Assembly (NCBI GenBank): GCA_028564675.1
Contig: JAOVVO010000315.1
Coordinates: 24,218 to 88,217 of the forward strand
Direction of reading: 5' to 3'
DNA length: 64,000 bases
Source: Onchocerca lupi
Taxonomy: Eukaryota > Nematoda > Chromadorea > Rhabditida > Onchocercidae
Part shown: positions 1 through 11,590 of the stretch, one piece after another
Layout: each line of letters starts with the position of its first letter
How positions within the stretch are numbered: position 1 is the stretch's first letter
Position numbers and translations under genes: made by a program
Notes under the pieces: generated by a model
Database searches by the model: none
What the model was told of the DNA's origin: nothing
Seen by the model: only the letters and a program-made list of their open reading frames with translations

Positions 1-3000
1 AATTCCAAGAAAAACAATAATTGTTTTTGCGTTCAATACAAAGTACGTAACAATAGTTATTGAGTTTCTGCAAGCTGATTAGCGAATTAGTTTCAGTTAA
101 ACTAACAACAGTTTTTAATATCAAATTAAAGCAATTCATTCTTTCTTTTGCTCCATTTTCTCAAGTTTCTTGTTCAAATTCTGCTTTTTTTTTTATTAAT
201 TTTAATTTGAATTATCAATTTCGATTAAAAAAAAATCCAATGTTTCCTCCTTTACATCCAAATCCTGCTCTTTTTATTAATCAGCGCAAAATTTATTATG
301 ATATTAATTAACTTATGTTAGCATAGTTCTATTTTGCGTACAATCAGAATATAATATTTGACCTTCTGTAAATAAGAAACGTTTCTGCTGTTGAATAGGC
401 CGGTTGTAGCAGAATTTTATTCTCAACAAATTTCATAAGAAATTTGTGCATAAAGATATCTTTTAGTGCTTTTTAATTAAATAAAAAAATAAAGTCAAAA
501 TTTCAAGAAAAGTTCAAAAAAAAAAAAAAAAATGTAGCAGAAGCTGCAAGGTCAGAATAAAATTAGTCTAGCTACTTCCTATATTAACCGAAAAGTTAAT
601 TGATCTTTAATTGTTGCTGTTGTGCTTGCTGATAGATGATTTCGGAACAAATTTCGCTTTCTACAAAATTTTTTAAATCTTATTTGAATAAAATTTGAAA
701 TTTCATGAACTTTCGAACCGTTGCTTATTGTTCACTTATCATTCATATGTAGAATTATCACCATTATTATACCATATGATGTGATGAATAAAAAAAAAGT
801 TCAAGCAAATTACCTCAAATATATTTATTGAATGTATTAAAATATAATGCCAAGTATTGAAATAAAGTTAAAATAAATTGCAATTGAGTGAATTTCATAA
901 TAAAAGCCAAATATTTGCGAATTATCTCGCCTAGATACTCAAATAGATAAGTTTATTACACATAAATGAGAAACTGTCATTTCTGCTTCGATAGAATTTA
1001 CGCCATCAAAATATATTTCTGTCAAAAATGAATCCAAGAAATATAAGATTGATTTTTAATTCTGTTTAAAAATTTTCTACCTTATTTCCATTTTTTTTTT
1101 TTCATTTTTTTGGCAATTTCTTGATCAATATTATATGAGAAAGTTTTAACTAAATAAATTATTCTTCATTTTTTTTAAATTTCGGATTTCGACAAAATAA
1201 GCTTTATCTCTTCTAAGAGAAATGGTGAAAAATTTTTTAAATATAGCAAAGATGTGAAAAATAGACTAGGATCGATTTCGAAGCAGTTTGATTTATCGAA
1301 ATTTCTATTTTAATAAAGTATATTGGCTTGCTGGCACTTACTGTTTAGGAGAAAAAATAAAGACGACATGAAAATATTTTTTTTTTGCTTTTTTTGATAA
1401 TAAACTTTTTCTTAATTTCGAAGTTTTTTTAAATCCTTCATGCCCTTAATTATCATTTGATAATTTATAGTAGAAAAGCAGAGATTTTCCCCTTTAGCCT
1501 TATCATATATTTAATGTTAACAACATAAATGCAATCAATGAGGCAATAAGATGATGATAAGATACGTGCTATTTTTAAAATTGACAGTACGTTTCGTTTT
1601 TAAAATTGACGATAAACGGTAGATCGAGTGTGTTGTGTATTGAAGGATGAGAGGGATGAGGCGACAGTTAATGCAGAAATGTCAGAAGAATGGCTATAAG
1701 AGGATTGGGAGAAATAAGATGGCAGTTAATGCAGAGATGTTAGAAGGGTGATAGAGAGGTATGGGAGGACTCAAACAATATCAAAGAATTATCATTTTAT
1801 CACTCAAATGGTTTTATTCAATTATCAAATTATCATTTTATCATCCATATAATTATATTCATTAGGAAGAGACGTGAATCTGGAGCTATGAGATGCAGGA
1901 ATTTTGGCTGCTCTAATGAGGTGTCATTTTTTTCCTTTTTTTTTTATTTTTCTATTCTTTGTATTGTTATAAATCTTTATAATGCTCTTATTAGATGCTC
2001 ATTTAATACATCTGAGCATAGTTTTTATAATAAAAATGTAAAATAGCCTTCGGTATTAAGAATATATTTATTCTCCTTATTTCTCATGAATTCAAAATGA
2101 CTTTAAATATACAAATATATATATTTTCATGATATCGTTTTTCTTTTTTTTTTTTTTTTTTTTTTTTCATTTCGCAAATTTTTTCAAATCGTTATTCAAT
2201 TACTATAATCATAATTTCTTTATATAACATATTATTTATTGAATAACGTTCGATGATCAAAGATAATTTTTCTTCCTTTAGTCTTTCTATATTTCCATAT
2301 TTGTTAGCATAGGATAATAAAGCTGTAGCCATTTTGAAAATGATGGCAAGTAGATATTCATATTGACGGATAAGAAGAACAATTATTTCACTTATAAATT
2401 GAGGAAGGATAGTTATGAAGTATTTGGAAGTTTAAGATTTGATGTAGAAAGAAGAGGAGTTCAAACACTATGAAAAATTATGATTTTATTGCTATGTAAT
2501 AATAATCACTATCAAAGTTTTTTTGAAAATGTGAAGTGAAGGTTGGATTACTGTAATGAGTGTTAATGTTCATTTATTGGATTTTTGTTGATTTTTTTTT
2601 TTTTTTTTTTAATCCATTTGTTTATCATTTTTGTTGAATGGTTACTTATCTTAGAGTCCAAATATAATGAGAAGATATTGAAAGTTTGAAAATATCTTGT
2701 AGAATTTTAGTTTATATGGAATGAGATTGCAGGAAACGATAAGAGAAGTGTTAATATTAAGAAAAAGAAAATTTGTGATTGATATGATTGGTTGTTTCAA
2801 AAATTAATGCGTAAAGGATGAGAAAAATTTGATAAATGAACGACAGTAATTTCTTCGCTCCATGATCATATCTACTATCTTATGGCAGAAAAGAGTGAGA
2901 GCGGAAATGGTATTATCAAGTAATTTTTCCTCAGACTTTTATGTGTGCTTTTCTTGTTTTTTTTTTTTTTTGACCTTATGAAGAGTAACCTTTCTTGAAT

Positions 3001-5521
3001 ATTTAATTTTACATAAACTTTGATACATGTGCAAGTTTGAGGTTTACTATGAGAGAATGAGGGACTGAAGTAGCAATTAAGGTTGATGTTATCGTTTTTT
3101 TTTTTTTTTTTTTTTTGCTACATAATTATATTCACATTGCAAGAACACTTGAAAAAGGAATGTTAACTAATTTTGTTTGCTTGTTGAACTATTTGAGCTT
3201 TGAAGGTGTGAAAATTAAGGATTTGAAACTAGTTTTCAGCTATGTTAGCTAAAAAAAGTAGAAGCCAGATTATTATTTTTGCTCGATTAAATAATATCAT
3301 GATATAGTTTGACTAATGATCGGTTAAAAAGTAATCAGTATTTTCGATAAGAAAAACGTTTCTTTCTTAATAGTTCATCACCTCCAAAATTCATTTACAA
3401 TTTTTAATAGATAATTTCAAAAACGACAAATTTTGTTTGGAATAAACATTCGTAAGCAATATCGATAATAAATTCTGTGTACATTTGATTTACATCTAGC
3501 TTCGGTGTCACACCTGCATTACTAGTGATATTAATTTAATAGTCAAATGTACATTCCATCGTTTATTCACCATCATATCGGTGTGGGCAACACTGTTATG
3601 ATTGATTCCAAAGTCTTGAAAATGAGAAAAAGATTTTATTAAAATTAAAATTATTCCAATCACCTTTTCAGATTTCATCATAATTATTCATTTTTTTTAT
3701 GTACTAAATATATTGACTAGAAATATTTCGAAGATTCTTTATTTCAAGCGATTAATATTTTCAACAAAAAAGCAAAAAAATACTTTTTGTCATAGAAACA
3801 AACCATGAAAATGCAGATAATCAGTGAGTGTTCGAAATTGAATTAACATCAATTCCATAAATTTTAAATAATAAATCGTATCGTATTATCCCTTAAATTG
3901 TATTTTTATTCTTATTTCATTCGCAAATTAACTCTTAAAATGTATAATTTTTAATTAATTTAGCACATTTCATTTACTAAATATCTCAGTTTATAAGAAA
4001 ATTAGGAAAATCAAGAAACAAAAAAGAAAGAGTAATAAAAAGTAAATTAGTAAAATGAAATCAATAACTAGCATCAGCTGCTGTACCACTCAAATAACCA
4101 TTATCAATAGTTATTTACTTCAGATTTAATTCTGCATTTTGTTCCTGAAAAATGATTGTACATAATATTATGGATTTAATAAACAATTGATGTTTATTGT
4201 AAAAGCAGTGAAATTTAAACAGTTAGTAATTCTGAAAATATATTTGAAAAAATAATTTCAATATTCCATATTATATCCACCAAATCTTAACGGTAAGCAG
4301 TAACTTATCAACTGGAATAAAGAACTATTTAAAGAAAAATAATTTTGCCTAAAAACTTTTAATATCAAATCTTCTATGTCATCATTCACATTTCTGATAA
4401 AGTAATATATGATAAGATATTTAAGGAAAATTCTACATCGAATTAGCATATGTAATAATTAAATATAGACATATCACAAAATCCTTTTAATGATTGCGAA
4501 ACTTTCCCTAAAACTCAAATTCTCAATTTTTCATTAATTAGTAGTTTTTAAATCAGTATTCAGCAGTTTTTTTCCTTTTTTAAGTTTTGAATAAGTACTC
4601 AATTTTTCTTAAATTGGTAGTTTTTTTTTCTTGCTGCCCAAAATATCTTTTAATGATACGTGAATGGGAGATATTTTGACGCTAAGATAAGACGTTAATA
4701 TTTAATCTCGTATACCAATCTTGACGAGAAATGTTCAATTTAGTGAAAGTATTGCAAATTTTGAGAAAAAAATAAATATATTAAAGAATCATAGCAAGAA
4801 ATTGTGAAATTTACGAGTCGATATTGTCATGACGATAAAAATGATTGATGAAGTTGTCAAGCATAAAATAACTGATAAAAATCGGTAAGATTAAAATTTG
4901 CGAAATTTTACGAAAATGTTGCTGGTAAAAATAGTTTAGTTAAATTTTTGGAAAAGATTTGAATTTAATATTCAAAGTCTTGAATATTCAGAAATTACGA
5001 ATATATCTATATAAAGTGCCATCCGATATTACATATTTTAACATATTTGAATCAAGTTAAACAATAAATTCATTTTACATTTCATTATGATTCAATAATT
5101 AGTTTTGAAATTCTTTGTTCTAATTGACAAATAAGATGCGATATTATTACAAAACTCATAAGAAATAAGCGATAAAAATGGTTAAGTAAGATTTAAAATA
5201 TTTATGAAAAGAATATATTCAAAAAAAAAAATCTATATTTTATTATCTATTATAAGTTGTAAACGATTAAATCAGATGAAATCAAAATAATTTTCAGAAA
5301 AAAAGAAAATTGATTGTCTTTTAGCACTAATCAAAATCATTATATTAAGCACAAAAAAAATAGGTAATTGAGATTTTTTGAATATTATAACTATGATTAT
5401 TATAATATTATCATTATTATATGCTGGATATCGTATAATAATAGTAATGTTATTATTTGATAATATTCTTAATCAACGTTAATATTTGATAATATTTCCA
5501 TTAGCAAAAATGATTGAATTT
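1..5521. other. Intergenic, gene-poor A/T-rich stretch
   Basis: No open reading frame here resembles a known protein. The stretch holds many A/T homopolymers (for example near 2144-2168, 3096-3116) and a purine-rich repeat-like area at about 1.6-3.1 kb. The small ORFs at 60-311 and 4258-4449 are low-complexity and have no recognisable motif. The end of the stretch is 3' flank of the minus-strand hydrolase gene. A possible AATAAA polyadenylation signal (TTTATT on the plus strand) lies at 5239-5244. Confidence 0.6.
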
Positions 5522-8500
5522 TTAAATTTTATTAACTTTTTCAACAATATCATAAATTGCATTCTGTAAGCGAATATAAGTACGGCATTGTTCATAAATG
5601 CCAATTTTAATAGCATTTGTTACGTAAGCAATTGTGAGATTATTTCGATTGTCATGAATGACCTGTTGACATCCGAAGCCTGAATATCCATATGCATTTG
5701 TCACCTGTAAAAGTACTCAATGAATTAAAAGAAAAATGAACCAAAAAAACAGGATGGAAAATAAGCCAAGTCCAGAAAAAAATGCAAAGCGAATAACTGC
5801 CTTGTCGTTTTTTTATGGCAATGCAATCAAAAAATCAATTTTTATTCTCTAAACTATTTGAAAATTTAAAATTTTACAAATCAAAGTTAAACAAAATTAT
5901 TTTTTAGTTACTTTTTATACTTACTCAAAATTTGCAAAGTAATAATAAACCACAAACTAATTTTTAAATTTAACAACTAACTTTTAAATTTTTTAAAAAT
6001 TTACAACTTTCAAGAAAACCTTAAACAAACTAATTTTTAAAATTAAATTTTTTCTTTTTGTTTAAATAAATTGTAAACTAATTTTGACTTATAATTACAA
6101 AAAATTTGAATTTTAAAATTTAAAATTCAAATCTGTCATATAAATTTACAAAAACCTGTGTATGATTGATGAAAACTAGGACGATACTGCTTTTTACTAG
6201 ATGTTTCATTGTACATACATCTGTGCTATTGCTAAAAACTTCCTTCAAAAGAAGTTGATTTGCAGGTGATATAACTTTATTTGCTAATAACTGTAATAAA
6301 TTAATCATTATAGAATAAATAATAAAATGTAAAAAATTAATTCAAACAATTTCAAAAGTAATTGAAAAAATAAAATTTAATTTTGAAAAAATAAAATTTA
6401 ATTTTAAATATCGAACCGAAACAATTATTTATCATATATTTTAGATGAAATAATTGTAAAAAATATCTTAATAATTATTTTAAAATAATGAAAATTTTAA
6501 TTACTTATAATTAAGTAAAATTTTCGTATCACAAGGATATCATGATTTATAGGAATATACTTATAATACAGGACAATTATCTAACCACATGAAATATCTT
6601 TGCTAAACTTCTTGCATTACCAAATCCATGATATAATAAATGATGAAAATTTGGATTGTTAATTTGTAGTGGTACAACAGGATTTAACCATTTTAAATTA
6701 TGCATTACTTTATACATTATCGAATCCTGCAGCTATCAAAAATGTTAATTAAATTAAAATTGAAAAAAAAAAAAAAAAGGATAATTGTATCAGTGTGAAA
6801 TCAAACTCAAATATAACGTTAAATTTAATTTACCTAGAAATTAAGTTTGCAATGTCATATTAAATAGTCGTTTCAAAAAAATTGAAGTTTGAAATTTGAT
6901 GCTATATTTGCATAAAATTAAATTTTGATAGAATATATACTTTAAGTGGAGAAAATTGAAATAATAAAGTCCGTATCAAATGTGGTGTATGATAAATTTC
7001 GCTGATAATATCAGACCAAGAAGGCATTATCATTCTGGTAACTCGATATTCCTCCGTTGAAGGCAAACCGATCGAATAGTCAATTTCTAAAATTCGAGAA
7101 TGATTTTTCTTGCTGAATATTTGAAATTAATATCCGAAATAGATTAAATTTGTTAACTACCAAATTTTGATGCTATTTCATCATGAAAATATTGTTGAAC
7201 GCCTCGTTTTTGCTTATCAATATGCCGAATTAACTGATCAATAAGCCAATAGAATGGTGATCCATAACAACCGGATTGTTGAATTGATGACCATTTTGGT
7301 TTTTCATTCTCGAAAATTTTTCTATTAAAATAATAAATGATTCGTGTTAAAATAATCCTTCTTGTTTTACACATTAGTAGTAAAATGAAAAGAAAACAAA
7401 TGCTTCAATTTTATTTTTCATTATTGATTAATTTTTTTCTTTGATTTTTGAACATTTCGAATTGTTTCACTTCATTCTTAAATTTAATAGAAATGTTTTC
7501 ACGAACAATCATCTCACCTCATTGCTTGATGATTGATTGCAGTTTCCAAATTGAGCGATTTATCAAAATAAGTCAAACCTGCCTAAGCAAAATTTTTTAT
7601 CAATAAATAATTTATCTTCAATAATAATGATAAAATAAAAGAGTTGGTTTTTAAATTACGAAAAAATACGTGAAATATGAAATTAAATTTAAATGATAAT
7701 ATTATACCGTATATGATAATAACATTTGTATAGTGATATTATTTTTGCCATTTTTACCAAAATTAGGCCAATATTTGATAACTAAGTCATCATAATTTGC
7801 TAATTTTCGTTCAACAAGCAATGCGACACATAATGTCATCACACCTTTCAAACATGAAAATGTTGAAGTAATCGTATTCTAAAATTACTAATTAAAATTG
7901 ATAGTTTGAAAATGATATTGTCCTGATTTACAATTTATGCAATGAAGATAACTCAAATTTGTAAAATGCTAGAATTTCTATCTGATTAAAATAAGACAAT
8001 TTTTACAGTAAAATTCTATAAACATTGAGTATTTTAATCTTATTAACAACATTTTGATTAATTTTGATGAAAATTTAAAATTTTTTTTTTTAGTAAAGGA
8101 TTACTTACTAATTGCCATTTTCTTGCTGCTTGTACATCATCATATCCACCCCAAATATCGAGAACTTTTTGATCTTTAAAATAAACAGTTAATGCTGCAC
8201 CTCCACGTTCCCAACCATCCACAAAATTTTTCCTACAATTTTCAGTAATTCGACTTTTTTTTTTTTTTTTTTTTTTTAAATTATTTATTGAATAATCAAA
8301 TTTGATTATGTTTTTTTTTTTTTTTTCTATTATAATTTCATTAAACAATCAAATTTCATTCTAATTAACTATTGATCAAATTTTTATGACAAAATTACAA
8401 TAATAGCTTAAGAAATTAAAAAATTTTTTTGTAATTAACTTTGTTATCAAAGTTGAAAACATGGTGTGAAAAAAAAAAGAAGAAAAAATCAATAACCTGA

Positions 8501-8783
8501 AAATTTCTGAAACCAATTGAAATCGATTATCAATTGAAGTGGAATCAAAATGTAATGGTAATTTAGTGTAGAAATTTTCATTAGTATAAAAATGAATAGC
8601 ATAAATGATAAGAGCAATAGTAATAATATGAAATTTCATTGGAACAATCATATCAATTGGTTTGATTGAAAAAGTGAAAAATGAAGTGATAGGAAGGAAT
8701 GTTATTACAAAAATGTACTCATTTCTATTTGTTGAAATATTGTCTTTTGTTGATAACAAATTGCTTTGCCGTTCTTTTGACAT
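5522..8783 (-). CDS. Beta-lactamase-related serine hydrolase (LACTB/EstB-like)
   Basis: Nine exons read on the minus strand: 8783-8497, 8232-8109, 7878-7708, 7582-7518, 7321-7161, 7086-6941, 6726-6586, 6290-6156, 5704-5522. They join in phase to 470 codons plus stop, with GT-AG at every intron. The family is the class C beta-lactamase/esterase fold, widespread in nematodes; substrates of the animal members are mostly unknown. The SxxK nucleophile motif is SCLK at residues 145-148. A family-typical GAALTVYF...DIWGGY block precedes it, and a LLSYTAGL block follows across the exon 3/4 junction. Tyr235 (CYGS) fits the second catalytic site. The KTG-equivalent near the C-terminus is GYSGFG (417-421 region), where relatives usually have GHSGFG. 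Two hydrophobic segments (about 24-39 and 45-62) suggest membrane anchoring or a signal peptide; Met45 or Met49 could be the real start. No clear splice acceptor lies just before the ATG. The first exon is the least certain. Confidence 0.88.
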
Positions 8784-10469
8784 TTTTTGATGTAAAATGT
8801 TGTTGGAAAATATCGGGACAAAAACTAGTGATGGAATAGATGAACGATGAAAAGTAATGAATTGATTAAAGTTGAACGCATTACTTCAATGTTTTGTATT
8901 TGCTCATTCTCTGTGATTAAATTGATAATTTATCAAATGCATAAAAGAATCAAGCAAAGAATATAAAAGATAGCATTGTGATAAAGGTGAGTTTTTTTTT
9001 TTATTAACAAACAAACATGAATGAATATCAATGAAATGAGTGAATGATTTCAATGATAGATAGGAAGATATATTTTACTAGTTAAGGATTGTAAATTAAG
9101 CCATAAAAATTGCATATCTTAAATTAATACATAAGATTATTGTTTTATTTTGATAGCAATTTGAAAGATAAATTTAGAATCCATTCAAAATTAATGAATT
9201 TATTTATTTATTTATTTAGTTGTTTTTTTTTTTTTTTTTTTTTTTTTTGAAAATATCCTTCGATATTTCCGAACAAATCAGAAATGATATCAAAAAGATA
9301 TTTCAAATTTAAACTTGAATTATGATCTGAATGTTTTTTATATTTATATCCAAATATATTCTGTTTCAAATTTACATGTGATAGGAACTAAGATATTTCA
9401 CATCAATATCTATCAGAATGTTATTATTGATATAATTCTTCCAGTCTATCATTTTTTAAATAAATTATTATGTTTAAGTGAAATTCATTTCCAAAACTTT
9501 TCATTTAATGTATGAAAGATGATATGATATAATATCTAATAAAAACTGAATTATCGGCAATAAATCAAAAGATACGTGTAGTTTTTCTTATCAATTAGAA
9601 ATGCTCTGATTAAATATCAATTTTGAAATCAAAAAAAAAAAAAACTATTTTCTCCTAGCATTTTTGTTTTTCAAAAATTCTGATAGATCCAATGATCTTT
9701 TAGAAAATTTTGTTTGATTTGAATGAATTTGAAAAAACATTATAAATACATGACTTTTCGGAATCATTTTTGACAGACAAATCCTACTTTTCACATAAAT
9801 TTGATAAGAAATTATGCTGCAAAGAAGTTTCAGCGATAGTTTTCAAAATATGATTTCGTAAAACAAATTGGCAAATACTTCTATCATGCTAATTTCAAGA
9901 CCAAATTCATTTTAGATATCAAAGATCAAAAAAATATTTTTCTCGCAAAAATTCAACTCATTTATTAACTAAAATCTGACTTATCTAAAAAAACAATATT
10001 TTGTATTTTGTGGTTACAAAAGAAACGAAAACCAAATTTGTCTTTTACGATTTTTTATTCTGGCATTTTGTGAATTTGTCGAAATGAATTTTCCAATTTT
10101 TATCAACAGATTTACAACACATCAAAACTAGAAATTTATTGTAGTCAAATATTTAATCCGCTTTGAAAAATTTGTAAAATCTTTTCTCGATGACAAAACA
10201 ATAATCTTTTTTCTTTATTTCATTAATGTTTTCCTGGAAACAGATCTTATCAGGTCAGCTGATTGATCAAGTAATATAGTAGTTTTTCAATTGCAGAATG
10301 AGAAGATGAAACTAACAATACACCTCACGATATTTTATTGAAATACTAAATTTCTATGATATATCAAAAGATTTTGTAAAATAAGATTTTGATCTTTGAT
10401 GAAATGATATTAAATAGTATGTATCACAAAATACAAAACATTCCTGAATAAAAAATGAAATACAAGTTT

Positions 10470-11100
10470 TTTTTTGTTAATAAATGAGTTGGATTTTTTG
10501 TGTGCAAAATATTTTTTGATCCACAATTTTTAAAATGATAATTGATTCGTTGTAACTTATTTGACATAAAAGGCCTCCTCTTTTATTAAGTATTCATTTC
10601 TATCCTGTTTGCTGCTATGGGATTAGTTTTAAATAAAGTTTTTGTTCATCTAGTAGTTCTGATCGATTTTTGAAATTAAAAAAATTGGTACTGTAGAATT
10701 TACTGTGAGTATTTCGCGGAAATATTTGAATTTTTTCCCAATTTTATGCATTTAGATTTACATTATTTTCTACATGCTAGCTAAATGTAAGACATCAGTT
10801 TGTAGATGAGTTGAATTTTTTGTTAATAAGCAAGCTGGATTTTTCTTTTCTTTTTTTTTTTTGAGTAAAATATAATTTGACTCTGATGTTTAAAATGATA
10901 ATTCATTAATTTATTTAGCACGAAAGGCCTTCTCTTTTGTTTAGTATTCATTTCCATCCTGACTATTGTTACAAATTATTCCTTCCAGATTCGTTTTTAA
11001 TGATTGGTCTTTCAGGTCAAAAAGAGCAGAGTTGTAAAATTTTTTGAGCATTGCATTGAAATATCTGAAATCCTCACCAATTTCCATAAGTAAAACGACG
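10470..11100. repeat. Diverged tandem duplication, two ~320-bp copies
   Basis: Copy one (about 10470-10795) and copy two (about 10825-11100) share the same order of short blocks. These are GTTAATAA..GAG/AAGCTGGATTTTT, AAAATGATAATT, AAAGGCC(T/C)TCTCTTTT, AGTATTCATTTC(T/C)ATCCTG and a distal AATATTTGAA/AATATCTGAA...CCAATTTT/CCAATTTC block. Identity is uneven because of indels in T-runs. No coding capacity is apparent. A partial inverted relative may lie at about 9900-9980. Confidence 0.7.
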
Positions 11101-11460
11101 GAATCATCTTCCATATATATCAGCTAAAAGAGTATTGTACCAAAGACTGAATAAGAATGTTGTTGAAGGAATCATTACTAGAAGGTTAATCAATTTTTAT
11201 GTCAGTTTATCTGCTCACTAAATTCACAACAATGTTGTATTTGTTGAAAGTTCATAGAAAAAACTCTGTGTTTAGGAAACTTAGTATTATTTGCTCTGAT
11301 TCTAGCATTTTTGTTTGAATCGGATTTTTTTGCTTCCAACAGTTGGTAATCGCATGTTTGAAATGGCTAAGTAGTTGTATTTTTCCCAATCAACTAAAAA
11401 TTGTCATCTATTTAATGTGATCAATTCAGCAATATTTATTCAAGAAAGAATAAATAAATA

Positions 11461-11466
11461 TTTATT
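11461..11466 (-). promoter_or_regulatory. Candidate poly(A) signal of DDX1
   Basis: TTTATT on the plus strand reads AATAAA on the minus strand, 125 bp downstream of the DDX1 stop codon. A second one is at 11435-11440. The assignment rests on position and motif only. Confidence 0.45.
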
Positions 11467-11590
11467 CAAGGAACAGTAAAGAATAAAATAATATCGAAAT
11501 TATAATACAAAAAAAAAATTCAAGTTTCTGGATATGAAACATCGATTTTGAGAAACTTGTCTGAAAATTAATATCACTGAAATTCTGTTT

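Larger units (their letters stand above)
8784..11590. other. Intergenic region between hydrolase and DDX1 genes
   Basis: This stretch holds no recognisable gene. The ORF at 9315-9515 has no known motif. It contains a diverged tandem duplication (10470-11100, listed separately) and poly(T) runs at about 9222-9248 and 10851-10861. The right end is the 3' flank of the minus-strand helicase gene. Confidence 0.55.

Noticed and set aside
60..311. Plus-strand ORF of 83 codons at the window start
   Set aside because: Low-complexity, no motif, and no splice or polyadenylation context to support a gene.
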